From Odontocerum albicorne (taxonomy: Eukaryota > Arthropoda > Insecta > Trichoptera > Odontoceridae): a DNA stretch of 64,000 nucleotides. Positions within the stretch are counted from its first letter, which is position 1; each line of letters opens with the position of its first letter. The translations under genes were made by a program, and so were the position numbers. Location of the stretch: contig CATKWJ010000010.1 in assembly GCA_949825065.1 (NCBI GenBank), forward strand, positions 362,860-426,859. Direction: 5' to 3'. Shown here piece by piece: positions 1-13,653 of this stretch. The notes below the pieces were generated by a model. The model searched no databases. It saw nothing but the letters and a program-made list of their open reading frames with translations, and was not told the DNA's origin.

Positions 1-3000
1 CATACTCATCTATAATGTAGTATAAGTGTGCAGACATGCTCACATATAATGAAGTATAAGTGTGCTGACATACTCACTTACAATGAAGTGTAAATGTGCC
101 GACATACTCACATATTATGAAGTATAAGTGTGCATACATACTCACCTATAATGTAGTATAAGTGTGCAGACATACTCACCTATAATGTAGTAAAAGTGTG
201 CAGACATACTCATCTATAATGTAGTATAAGTGTGCAGACATGCTCACATATAATGAAGTATAAGTGTGCTGACATACTCACTTACAATGAAGTGTAAATG
301 CGCCGACATACTCACATATTATGAAGTATAGTTGTGTATACATACTCACCTCTAATAAAGTATAAGTGTGCAGACATACTCACCTATAATGAAGTACAAG
401 TATGCAGACAGACATACTCACCTATAAAGAAGTACAGTTGTGCATACGTACACTCACATATAATGTAGTATAAGTGAGTAGACATACTCATCTATAATGC
501 AGTATAGTTAGTGCATACATATTCACCTATAATGAAATAAAAGTGTGCAGACATACTCACTTATAATGAAGTACAAGTGTGCAGACATACTCACCTATAT
601 TGTAGTATAAGTGTGCAGACATACTCACTTATAATGTAGTATAATTGTGCATACATACTCACCTATTATGCATTATAAGTGTGCAGACATACTCGCCTAT
701 AATGAAGTATTAGTGTGCAGACATACTCACCTCTAATGAAGTATTAGTGTGCAGACATGCCCAATTTTAATGAAGTATAAATGTGCGGACATACTCACCT
801 ATAACGTAGTATAGTTTTGCATACATACTCTACTATGATGTAGTATAAGTGTGCAGACATACTGACCTTTAATGTAGTATAATTGTGCATACATACTCAC
901 CTATAATGTTGTATAAGTATGCAGAAATACTCGACTTTAATGTTGTATAAGTGTGCAGACATACTCAGCTATGATGAAGTATAAGTGTGCAGGCATACTC
1001 ACCTATAATAAAGTATGGGTGTGCAGACATACTCACCTATAATGAAGTATAGTTGTGCATACATACTCACCTATAATGGAGTATAAGTGTGCAGACATAC
1101 TCACCTATAACGTAGTATAAGTGTGCAGACATAATCACCTATATCTAAGAATAAGTTTGCAGACATACTTACCTATAATAAAGTATAGTTGTGCAGACAT
1201 ACTGACCTATAATTAAGCATAAGTGTGCAGACATACTTACTTATAATGTAGTATAAGTGTGCAGACATACTCACTCATTATGAAGTATAAGTGTGCAGAC
1301 ATGCTAACCTATAATGAGGTATAAGTGTGCAGACATACTCACCAATAATGAAGTATAGTGGTGCATACATACTCACCAATAATGTTGTTTAAGTATGCAG
1401 ACATACTCACCTATAATGAATTATAAGTGTGCTGACCTACTCACCTTTAATGCAGTATAAGTTTTTAGACATACTCCATCTATAATGCAGAATAGTTGAG
1501 CACACATACTCACCTATTATAAAGTAGAAGTGTTCAGACATACTTACCTACAATGAAGTACAAGTGTGCAGACATTCTCACCTATAATGTAGTACAAATG
1601 TGCAGACAGACTCACATATAATGCAGAAAAGTTGTGCATACTTGCTAACCTATAATGAAGTATAGTTGTGCATACAAACTCACCTATAATGTAGTATAAG
1701 TGTAAAGATATACTCACCTATAATGTAGTATAAGTGTGCAGACATACTCATCTATAATGTAGTATAAGTGTGCAGACATGCTCACATATAATGAAGTATA
1801 AGTGTGCTGACATACTCACTTACAATGAAGTGTAAATGTGCCGACATACTCACATATTATGAAGTATAAGTGTGCATACATACTCACCTATAATGTAGTA
1901 TAAGTGTGCAGACATACTCACCTATAATGTAGTAAAAGTGTGCAGACATACTCATCTATAATGTAGTATAAGTGTGCAGACATGCTCACATATAATGAAG
2001 TATAAGTGTGCTGACATACTCACTTACAATGAAGTGTAAATGCGCCGACATACTCACATATTATGAAGTATAGTTGTGTATACATACTCACCTCTAATAA
2101 AGTATAAGTGTGCAGACATACTCACCTATAATGAAGTACAAGTATGCAGACAGACATACTCACCTATAAAGAAGTACAGTTGTGCATACGTACACTCACA
2201 TATAATGTAGTATAAGTTAGCAGACATACTCATCTATAATGCAGTATAGTTAGTGCATACATACTCACCTATAATGAAATAAAAGTGTGCAGACATACTC
2301 ACTTATAATGAAGTAAAAGTGTGCAGACATACTCACCTATATTGTAGTATAAGTGTGCAGACATACTCACTTATAATGTAGTATAGTTGTGCATACATAC
2401 TCACCTATTATGCATAATAAGTGTGCAGACATACTCGCCTATAATAAAGTATTAGTGTGCAGACATACTCACCTATAATGAAGTATTAGTGTGCAGACAT
2501 GCCCACTTTTAATGAAGTATAAATGTGCGGACATACTCACCTATAACGTAGTAAAGTTTTGCATACATACTCTCCTATGGTGTAGTATAAGTTGGCAGAC
2601 ATACTGACCTTTAATGAAGTATAATTATGCATACATACTCACCTATAATGTTGTATAAGTATGCAGAAATACTCGACAATAATGTTGTATAAGTGTGCAG
2701 ACATACTCACCTATAATATAGTATCGGTAAGCAGACATACTCACCTATAATGAAGTATAGTTGTGCATACATAGTCACCTATAATGGAGTATAAGTGTGC
2801 ACATATACTCACCTATAATGTAGTATAAGTGTGCAGACATAATCACCTATATCTAAGAATAAGTTTGCAGACATACTTACCTATAATAAAGTATAGTTGT
2901 GCAGACATACTCACCTTTAATTAAGCATTAGTGTGCAGACATACTTACTTATAATGTAGTATAAGTGTGCAGACATACTCACTCAATATGAAGTATAAGT

Positions 3001-6000
3001 GTGCAGACATGCTTACCTATAATGAGGTATAAGTGTGCAGACATACTCACCAATAATGAAGTAAAGTGGTGCATACATACTCACCTATAATGTTGTATAA
3101 GTATGCAGACATACTCACCTATAATGAAGTATAAGTGTGCTGACCTACTCACCTTTAATGCAGTATAAGTTTATAGACATACTCCATCTATAATGCAGAA
3201 TAGTTGAGCACACATACTCACCTATTATAAAGTACAAGTGTTCAGACATACTCACCTACAATGAAGTACAAGTGTGCAAGCGTTCTCACCTATAATGTAG
3301 TACAAATGTGCAGACAGACTCACATATAATGCAGAAAAGTTGTGCATACTTGCTTACCTACAATGAAGTATAGTTGTGCATACAAACTCACCTATAATGT
3401 AGTATAAGTGTAAAGATATACTCACCTATTATGTAGTTAAAGTTTGCAGACATACTCATCTATAATGTAGTATAAGTGTGCAGACATGCTCACATATAAT
3501 GAAGTATAAGTGTGCTGACATACTCACTTACAATGAAGTGTAAATGTGCCGACATACTCACATATTATGAAGTATAGTTGTGCATACATACTCACCTCTA
3601 ATAAAGTATAAGTGTGCAGACATACTCACCTATAATGAAGTTCAAGTATGCAGACAAACATACTCACCTATAATGAAGTACAGTTGTGCATACGTTTACT
3701 CACATATAATGTAGTATAAGTGAGTAGACTTACTCATCAATAATGCAGTATAGTTAGTGCATACATACTCACCTATAATGAAATAAAAGTGTGCAGACAT
3801 ACTCACTTATAATGAAGTACAAGTGTGCAGACATACTCACCTATATTGTAGTATAAGTGTGCAGACATACTCACTTATAATGTTGTATAGTTGTGCACAC
3901 ATACTCACCTATTATGCATTATAAGTGTGCAGACATACACGCCTATAATGAAGTATAAGTGTGCAGACATACTCACCTATAATGAAGTATTAGTGTGCAG
4001 ACATGCCCACTTTTAATGAAGTATAAATGTGCGGACATACTCACCTATAACGTAGTAAGTTTTGCATACATACTCTCCTATGATGTAGTATAAGTGTGCA
4101 GACATACTGACCTTTAATGTAGTATAATGGTGCATACATACTCACCTATAGTGTTGTATAAGTGTGCAGAAATACTCGACTATAATGTTGTATAAGTGTG
4201 CAGACATACACAGCTATGATGAAGTATAAGTGTGCAGACATACTCACCTATAATATAGTATGGGTGTGCAGACATACTCACATATAATTTAGTATAGTTG
4301 TGCATACATACTCACCTATAATGGAGTATAAGTGTGCAGACATACTCACCTATAATGTAATATAAGTGTGCCGACATAATCACCTATATCAAAGAAAAAG
4401 TTTGCAGACATACTTACCTATAATAAAGTATAGTTGTGCAGACATACTCACCTATAATTAAGCATAAGTGTGCAGACATACTTACTTATAATGTAGTATA
4501 AGTGTGCAGACATACTCACTCATTATGAAGTATAAGTGTGCAGACATGCTTAATTATAATGAGGTATAAGTGTGCAGACATACTCACCAATAATGAAGTA
4601 TAGTGGTGCATACATACTCACCTATAATGTTGTATAAGTATGCCGACATACTCACCTATAATGAAGTATAAGTGTGCAGACCTACTCACCTTTAATGCAG
4701 TATAAGTTTATAGACATACTCCATCTATAATGCAGTATAGTTGAGCACACATACTCACCTTTTATAAAGTAGAAGTGTTAAGACATACTCACCTACAATG
4801 AAGTACAAGTGTGCAGACATTCTCACCTATAATGTAGTACAAATGTGCAGACAGACTCACATATAATGCAGAAAAGATGTGCATACTTGCTTACCTATAA
4901 TGAAGGTTAGTTGTGCATACAAACTCACCTATAATGTAGTATAAGTGTAAAGATATACTCACCTATAATGTAGTATAAGTTTGCAGACATACTCATATAT
5001 AATGTAGTATAAGTTTGCAGACATGCTCACATATAATGAAGTATAAGTGTGCTGACATACTCACTTACAATGAAGTGTAAATGTGCCGACATACTCACAT
5101 ATTATGAAGTATAAGTGTGCATACATACTCACCTATAATGTAGTATAAGTGTGCAGACATACTCACCTATAATGTAGTAAAAGTGTGCAGACATACTCAT
5201 CTATAATGTAGTATAAGTGTGCAGACATGCTCACATATAATGAAGTATAAGTGTGCTGACATACTCACTTACAATGAAGTGTAAATGTGCCGACATACTC
5301 ACATGTTATGAAGTATAGTTGTGCATACATACTCAACTCTAATAAAGTATAAGTGTGCAGACATACTCACCTATAATGAAGTACAAGTATGCAGACAGAC
5401 ATACTCACCTATAATGAAGTACAGTTGTGCATACGCACACTCACATATAATGTAGTATAAGTGAGTAGACATACTCATCTATAATGCAGTATAGTTAGTG
5501 CATACATACTCACCTATAATGAAATAAAAGTGTGCAGACATACTCACTTATAATGAAGTACAAGTGTGCAGACATACTCACCAATATTGTAGTATAAGTG
5601 TGCAGACATACTCACTTATAATGTAGTATAGTTGAGCATACATACTCACCTATTATGCATTATAAGTGTGCAGACATACTCGCCTATAATGAAGTATAAG
5701 TGTGCAGACATACTCACCTATAATGAAGTATTAGTGTGCAGACATGCCCACTTTTAATGAAGTATAAATGTGCGGACATACTCACCTATAACGTAGTATA
5801 GTTTTGCATACATACTCTCCTATGATGTAGTATAAGTGTGCAGACATACTGACTTTTAATGTAGTATAATGGTGCATACATACTCACCTATAATGTTGTA
5901 TAAGTGTGCAGAAATACTCGACTATAATGTTGTATAAGTGTGCAGACATACACAGCTATGATGAAGTATAAGTGTGCAGACATACTCACCTATAATAAAG

Positions 6001-6980
6001 TATGGGTGTGCAAGCATACTCACCTATAATGTAGTATAGTTGTGCATACATACTCACCTATAATGGAGTATAAGTGTGCAGACATACTCACCTATAATGT
6101 AGTATAAGTGTGCTGACATAATCACCTATATCTAAGAAAAAGTTTGCAGACATACTTACCTATAATAAAGTATAGTTGTGCAGACACACTCACCTATAAT
6201 AAAGCATAAGTGTGCAGTCATACTTACTCATTATGAAGTATAAGTGTGCAGACATGCTAACCTATAATGTGGTATAAGTGTGCAGACATACTCACCAATA
6301 ATGAAGTATAGTGGTGCATACATACTCACCTATAATGTAGTATAGTTGTGCATACATACTCACCTATAATGAAGTATTAGTGTGCAGACCTACTCACCTT
6401 TAATGCAGTATAAGTTTATAGACATACTCCATCTATAATGCAGTTTAGTTGAGCACACATACTCACCTATTATAAAGTAGAAGTGTTCAGACATACTCAC
6501 CTACAATGAAGTACAAGTGTGCAGACATTCTCACCTATAATGTAGTTTAAATGTGCAGACAGACTCACATATAATGCACAAAAGTTGTGCATACTTGCTA
6601 ACCTATAATGAAGTATAGTTGTGCATACAAACTCACCTATAATGTAGTATAAGTGCAAAGATATACTCACCTATAATGTAGTATAAGTGTCCAGACATAC
6701 TCATCTATAATGTAGTATAAGTGTGCAGCCATGCTCACATATAATGAAGTATAAGTGTGCTGACATACCCACTTACAATGAAGTGTAAATGTGCCGACAT
6801 ACTCACATATTATGAAGTATAAGTGTGCATACATACTCACCTATAATGTAGTATAAGTGTGCAGACATACTCACCTATAATGTAGTAAAAGTGTGCAGAC
6901 ATACTCATCTATAATGTAGTATAAGTATGCAGACATGCTCACATATAATGAAGTATAAGTGTGCTGACATACTCACTTAC
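1..6980 (+). repeat. 34-bp satellite array, higher-order repeat block A (left part)
   Basis: Uninterrupted head-to-tail monomers of 34 bp. Each carries a core like ATACTCACCTATAATG, a GAAGTATA or GTAGTATA segment, and one of two tails: A type AAGTGTGCAGAC or B type AGTTGTGCATAC. Monomers differ from one another by several bases, but ordered runs of variants recur. The marker run containing GACAGACATACTC followed by CAGTTGTGCATACG occurs near 410, 2150, 3652 and 5396, spaced about 1.74, 1.50 and 1.74 kb. The longer units carry an extra copy of a six-monomer (about 204 bp) segment, seen as the CATACTCATC-containing run at 1 and 206, and again near 1743 and 1948. Seen directly: monomer length and recurring marker runs. 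Inferred: growth by unequal exchange at several scales. No gene is visible. Confidence 0.95.
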
Positions 6981-7481
6981 TTCTTCTTCTTCTAAGTGCC
7001 CTGTCGGGTCCCCCCAACGTTGGCGATCACTTCGGCGAATCCGTCTCGGTCCTGAGCCGCCCGGAACAGTCCCTCTGCACTCCGGATGCCGGTGCACTCC
7101 CTCACATTCCGCAGCCAGGACATCTGTCTTGTTCCTCGCCATAGTGAATTGCCTGGGAAAAGATAATCAGAGTGGTTTCCCGTTGCCTTCTCTGATGGGT
7201 TTTTCTGTAGGGGTCACCTTCCCTTAGCTGGGGGGATCCGGTTTTGTGGCGCCGGAGACTCGCCATTTGCCCATTCATTATCTGCTATGACACTGATGTT
7301 AATGTCAGTGGCCACATTGCCCAGGGTTCGCGGAGCCAAAAGACCACTCGAGGACGCTAATGAATTGGACTTGGTAGTAGTGTTGCTGGTGGTATTGCAA
7401 CATGGCGCATTACGATATTTTGTAGAGGTACACTTTCCAGCAAAGTATACTCCATCGTAGCCCTATTACCCATTAGAACCC
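6981..7481 (-). mobile_element. Antisense 3' fragment of a non-LTR retrotransposon with TTC/GAA tail
   Basis: A 501-bp GC-richer block interrupts the satellite cleanly. The 13-bp sequence CATACTCACTTAC lies immediately left (6968-6980) and right (7482-7494), and after it the satellite resumes in phase (AATGAAGTG). This is a target-site duplication. The left edge is a TTC run (6981-6993), which on the minus strand is a short GAA/AAG 3' tail directly after a stop codon. The minus strand encodes the C-terminal end of a non-LTR (LINE) ORF2-type protein, annotated separately. A GAA tail plus a variable-length TSD is the signature of target-primed reverse transcription. The upstream part of the fragment (about 7225-7481) was not identified as coding. 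It could be a 5'-truncated LINE or a short non-autonomous derivative that kept only a LINE 3' end. Confidence 0.85.
6992..7220 (-). pseudogene. C-terminal remnant of non-LTR retrotransposon ORF2 (endonuclease/RT protein)
   Basis: Read on the minus strand, the last 41 codons before the TAG stop at 6992-6994 begin WLRNVRECTG and continue through LFRAAQDRDGF and ANVGG to a terminal QGT. Arthropod endonuclease-reverse transcriptases commonly end with this NVRE-W/C-TG ... LFR.A.DR..F ... ANV pattern, followed at once by the 3' tail. The frame stays open upstream through a segment with PSEKATGNH and LFPGNSLWRG, giving about 75 codons in all. No RT or endonuclease catalytic motifs are present, so it is a non-functional 3' remnant. 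The exact upstream limit is uncertain. I did not assign a clade, because the C-terminus alone does not separate Jockey, R1 or RTE lineages reliably. Confidence 0.7.
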
Positions 7482-10400
7482 CATACTCACTTACAATGAA
7501 GTGTAAATGTGCCGACATACTCACATATTATGAAGTATAAGTGTGCATACATACTCACCTATAATGTAGTATAAGTGTGCAGACATACTCACCTATAATG
7601 AAGTACAAGTATGCGGACAGATATACTCACCTATAATGAAGTACAGTTGTGCATACGTACACTCACATATAATGTAGTATAAGTGAGTAGACATACTCAT
7701 CTATAATGCAGTATAGTAAGTGCATACATACTCACCTATAATGAAATAAAAGTGTGCAGACATACTCACTTATAATGAAGTACAAGTGTGCAGACATACT
7801 CACCAATATTGTAGTATAAGTGTGCAGACATACTCACTTATAATGTAGTATAGTTGTGCATACATACTCACCTATTATGCATTATAAGTGTGCAGACATA
7901 CTCGCCTATAATGAAGTATAAGTGTGCAGACATACTCACCTATAATGAAGTATTAGTGTGCAGACATGCCCACTTTTAATGAAGTATAAATGTGCGGACA
8001 TACTCACCTATAACGTAGTATAGTTTTGCATACATACTCTCCTATGATGTAGTATAAGTGTGCAGACATACTGACCTTTAATGTAGTATAATGGTGCATA
8101 CATACTCACCTATAATGTTGTATAAGTATGCAGAAATACTCGACAATAATGTTGTATAAGTGTGCAGACATACTCAGCTATGATGAAGTATAAGTGTGCA
8201 GACATACTCACCTATAATATAGTATGGGTGTGCAGACATACTCACCTATAATGAAGTATAGTTGTGCTTACAAACTCACCTATAATGGAGTATAAGTGTG
8301 CAGACATACTCACCTATAATGTAGTATAAGTGTGCAGACATAATCACCTATATCTAAGAATAAGTTTGCAGACATACTTACCTATAATAAAGTATAGTTG
8401 TGCAGACATACTCACCTATAATTAAGCATAAGTGTGCAGACATACTAACTTATAATGTAGTATAAGTGTGCAGACATACTCACTCATTATGAAGTATAAG
8501 TGTGCAGACATGCTTAATTATAATGAGGTATAAGTGTGCAGACATACTCACCAATAATGAAGTATAGTGGTGCATACATACTCACCTATAATGTTGTATA
8601 AGTATGCAGACATACTCACCTATAATGAAGTATAAGTGTGCTGACCTACTCACCTTTAATGCAGTATAAGTTTATAGACATAGTCCATCTAAAATGCAGA
8701 ATAGTTGAGCACACATACTCACCTATTAAAAAGTACAAGTGTTCAGACATACTCACCTACAATGAAGTACAAGTGTGCCGACATTCTCACCTATAATGTA
8801 GTACAAATGTGCAGACAGACTCACATATAATGCAGAAAGTTGTGCATACTTGCTTACCTACAATGAAGTATAGTTGTGCATACAAACTCACCTATAATGT
8901 AGTACAAGTGTAAAGATATACTCACCTATAATGTAGTTAAAGTGTGCAGACATACTCATCTATAATGTAGTATAAGTGTGCAGACATGCTCACATATAAT
9001 GAAGTATAAGTGTGCTGACATACTCACTTACAATGAAGTGTAAATGTGCCGACATACTCACATATTATGAAGTATAGTTGTGCATACATACTCACCTCTA
9101 ATAAAGTATAAGTGTGCAGACATACTCACCTATAATGAAGTACAAGTATGCAGACAAACATACTCACCTATAATGAAGTACAGTTGTGCATACGTACACT
9201 CACATATAATGTAGTATAAGTGAGTAGACATACTCATCTATAATGCAGTATAGTTAGTGCATACATACTCACCTATAATGAAATAAAAGTGTGCAGACAT
9301 ACTCACTTATAATGAAGTACAAGTGTGCAGACTTACTCACCAATATTGTAGTATAAATGTGCAGACATACTCACTTATAATGTAGTATAGTTGTGCATAC
9401 ATACTCACTTATTATGCATTATAAGTGTGCAGACATACTCGCCTATAATGAGGTATAAGTGTGCAGACATACTCACCTATAATGAAGTATTAGTGTGCAG
9501 ACATGCCCACTTTTAATGAAGTATAAATGTGCGGACATACTCACCTATAACGTAGTTAGTTTTGCATACATATTCTCCTATGATGTAGTATAAGTGTGCA
9601 GACATACTGACTTTTAATGTAGTATAATGGTGCATACATACTCACCTATAATGTTGTATAAGTGTGCAGAAATACTCGACTATAATGTTGTATAAGTGTG
9701 CAGACATACACAGCTATGATGAAGTATAAGTGTGCAGACATACTCACCTATAATAAAGTATGGGTGTGCAAGCATACTCACCTATAATGTAGTATAGTTG
9801 TGCATACATACTCACCTATAATGGAGTATAAGTGTGCAGACATACTCACCTATAATGTAGTATAAGTGTGCTGACATAATCACCTATATCTAAGAAAAAG
9901 TTTGCAGACATACTTACCTATAATAAAGTATAGTTGTGCAGACACACTCACCTATAATAAAGCATAAGTGTGCAGACATACTCACTCATTATGAAGTATA
10001 AATGTGCAGACATGCTAACCTATAATGTGGTATAAGTGTGCAGACATACTCACCAATAATGAAGTATAGTGGAGCATACATACTCACCTATAATGTAGTA
10101 TAGTTGTGCATACATACTCACCTATAATGAAGTATTAGTGTGCAGACCTACTCACCTTTAATGCAGTATAAGTTTATAGACATACTCCATCTATAATGCA
10201 GTTTAGTTGAGCACACATACTCACCTATTATAAAGTAGAAGTGTTCAGACATACTCACCTACAATGAAGTACAAGTGTGCAGACATTCTCACCTATAATG
10301 TAGTTTAAATGTGCAGACAGACTCACATATAATGCACAAAAGTTGTGCATACTTGCTAACCTATAATGAAGTATAGTTGTGCATACAAACTCACCTATAA

Positions 10401-10710
10401 TGTAGTATAAGTGCAAAGAGATACTCACCTATAATGTAGTATAAGTGTCCAGACATACTCATCTATAATGTAGTATAAGTGTGCAGCCATGCTCACATAT
10501 AATGAAGTATATGTGTGCTGACATACTCACTTACAATGAAGTGTAAATGTGCCGACATACTCACATATTATGAAGTATAAGTGTGCATACATACTCACCT
10601 ATAATGTAGTATAAGTGTGCAGACATACTCACCTTTAATGTAGTAAAAGTGTGCAGACATACTCATCTATAATGTAGTATAAGTATGCAGACATGCTCAC
10701 ATATAATGAA
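7482..10710 (+). repeat. 34-bp satellite array, higher-order repeat block A (right part)
   Basis: The array continues in phase directly after the non-LTR insertion. The marker run seen in the left part recurs near 7619, 9153 and 10860, so unit spacing is again about 1.53 and 1.71 kb. Units two apart are more alike: the CGGACAGATATACTC variant is at 7619 and 10860, and the CAGACAAACATACTC variant is at 3652 and 9153. Intervals of 3.24 kb recur (410 to 3652, 2150 to 5396, 7619 to 10860), which supports a dimeric super-repeat. No gene or other insertion is seen. Confidence 0.93.
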
Positions 10711-13653
10711 GTATAAGTGTGCTGACATACTCACTTACAATGAAGTGTAAATGTGCCGACATACTCACATATTATGAAGTATAAGTGTGCATACATACTC
10801 ACTTATAATGTAGTATAAGTGTGCAGACATACTCACCTATAATGAAGTACAAGTATGCGGACAGATATACTCACCTATAATGAAGTACAGTTGTGCATAC
10901 GTACACTCACATATAATGTAGTATAAGTGAGTAGACATACTCATCTATAATGCAGTATAGTTAGTGCATACATACTCACCTATAATGAAATAAAAGTGTG
11001 CAGACATACTCACTTATAATGAAGTACAAGTGTGCAGACATACTCACCTATATTGTTGTATAAGTGTGCAGACATATCCACTTATAATGTAGTATAGTTG
11101 TGCATACATACTCACCTATTATGCATTATAAGTGTGCAGACATACTCGCCTATAATAAAGTATAAGTGTGCAGACATACTCACCTATAATGAAGTATTAG
11201 TGTGCAGACATACCCACTTTTAATGAAGAATAATTGTGCGGACATACTCACCTATAATGTAGTATATTGTGCATACATACTCACCTACAAAGAAGTATAA
11301 GTGTGCAGACATACTCACCTATAAAGAAGTATAGTTTTGCATACAACCTCACCTATAATGCATTATAAGTTTGCAGACATACTTACCTATAATGCATTAT
11401 AAGTGTGCAGACATACTCGCCTATAATGATGTATTAGTGTGCAGACATACTCACCTTTAAGGAAGTATTAGTGTGCCGACATGTCCACCTTTATTGAAGT
11501 ATAAATGTGCGAACATACTCACCTCTAATGTAGTATAGTTGTGCATACATACTCACCTATAATTTAGTATAAGTGTGCAGACATACTTACCTATAATGTA
11601 GTATAAGTGTGCAGACATACTCACCTATATCGAAGTATAAGTTTGCAGACATTCTCACCTATAATAAAGTATAGTTGTGCAGATATACTCACCTATAATG
11701 AAGCATAAGTTTGCAGACATACTAACTTATAATGTAGTATAAGTGTGCAGACATGCTCACCTATAATGAAGTATAAGTGTACAGACATACTCACCTATAA
11801 TATTGTATTAGTGTGGTGCAGACATGCCCACCTTTAATGAAGTATAAGCTTGCGGACATACTCACCTAGAATGTAAAAAAGTTGTGCATACATACTCACC
11901 TATAATGTAGTATAGTTGTGCATACATACTTACCTTTAATTTTGTATAAGTGTGCAGACACACTCACCTTCAATGTAATATAAGTGTGCAGACATACTCA
12001 CCTATATCGAAGTATAAGTTTGCAGACATACTTACCTATAATAAAGTATAGTTGTGCAGACATACTCACCTATAATGAAGCATAAGTGAGCAGACCTACT
12101 AACTTATAATGCAGTATAAGTGTGCAGACATGCTCACCTATAATGAAGCATAGTGTGCAGACATACTCACCTATAATGTTGTATTAGTGTGCAGACATGC
12201 CCACCTTTAATGAAGTATAAGCTTGCGGACATACTCACCTAGAATGTAGTAAAGTTGTTCATACATACTCACCTATATTGCAGTATAAGTGTGCAGACAT
12301 ACTTACCTATAATGTAGTATAAGTGTTCAGACATACTCACCTTTATCGAAGTATGAGTTTGCAGACATTCTCGCCTATAATGAAGTATAAGTGTGCAGAC
12401 ATACTCACCTATAATGAAGTATAAGTGTGCAGACATGCCCACTTTTAATGGAGTATGAATGTGCGGACAATATTCACCTATAATGTTGTTTAGTTGTGCA
12501 TACATACACACCTATAATGTAGTATAGTTGTGCATACATTCTCACCTATAATGAAGTATAAGTGCGCGGACATACTCGCCTATAATATAGTATAGTTGTG
12601 CATACATACTCACCTATAATGCATTATAAGTGTGCAGACATACTCGCCTATAATGAAGTATAAGTGTGCAGACATACTGAACTATAATGAAGTATTAGTG
12701 TGCAGACATGCCCACTTATAATGAAGTATAAATGTGCGGACATACTTACCTATAATGTAGTATAGTTGTGCATACATACTCAACTGTAATGTAGTATAAG
12801 TGTGCAGACATGCTCACATATAATGAAGTATAAGTTTGCAGACATACTCACCTATAATGGAGTGTAAGTGTGCAGACATACTCAACTATTATGAAGTATA
12901 GTTGTGCATACATACTCACCTATAATAAAGTATAAGTGTGCAGACATACTCACCTATCATGATGTAGAAGTGTTCAGATATACTCACCTATAATGAAGAA
13001 AAATTGTGCATATATACTCAGCTACAATGTAGTTTAAGTGTGCAGACATACTAACTTATAGTGTAGTATAAGTGTGCAGACATACACCACTCTTTATGAA
13101 GTAGAAGTGTGCAGACATGCTAACCTATAATGTGGTATAAGTGTGCAGACATACTTACAAATAATGAAGTATAAATGTGCATACATACTCACCTATAATG
13201 TAGTATAAGTATGCAGACATACTCACCTATAATGAAGTATAAGTGTGCAGACCTACTCACCTTTAATGCAGTATAAGTAAGAAGACATACGCCATCTATA
13301 ATGCAGTATAGTTGTGCACACATACTCACCTATTATAAAGTAGAAGTGTTTTGACATACTCACCTATAATGTAATATAAGTGGGTGGACATACTCACCTA
13401 TAATATAGTATAAGTGTGCAGACATATTCACCTACAATGAAGTGTAAGTGTGCAGATATACTCACCAATACTGTTCTATAAGTGTGCAGACATACTCACC
13501 TATAATGTAGTATAAGTGAGCAGATATACTCACCTTTAATGTAGTATAAGTGTGCAGACATGCTCACCTATAAAGCAGTATAGTTGTGCATACATACTCA
13601 CCTATAATGTAGATTAGTTGTGCATACATTCTCACCTATAATTTTATATAAAA
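10711..13653 (+). repeat. 2.94-kb satellite higher-order unit, tandem copy I
   Basis: This block of 34-bp monomers is repeated almost base for base immediately downstream. Landmarks at a constant offset of about 2944 bp include the start AAGTGTGCTGACATACTC (10715 and 13658), the GAATGTAAAAAAG monomer, and the CGCGGACATACTCGCC run. It ends in a length-variant monomer with an AT-rich insertion (TATAATTTTATATAAAAAC, near 13640). Very few differences separate the copies, which suggests recent duplication or homogenisation. The only open frames are satellite read-through (34-codon periodicity), not genes. Confidence 0.88.

Noticed and set aside
1..34. 34-bp unit as a site-specific recombinase target (loxP-like length)
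   Set aside because: Length coincidence only. There are no 13-bp inverted arms around a spacer in the monomer.
1..6980. CRISPR array
   Set aside because: Repeats are contiguous with no unique spacers, and monomers differ throughout. This is satellite DNA in a eukaryotic context.
12269..12511. 80-residue minus-strand open frame (and its twin at 15213-15455, others at 32635-32934 and 49120-49353) reading HLYFIIGEYVCTLILHY-like repeats
   Set aside because: It is satellite read in one frame: three 34-bp monomers give a 34-codon period. It has the same repeated peptide and no conserved start or context. Twins exist because the block is duplicated.
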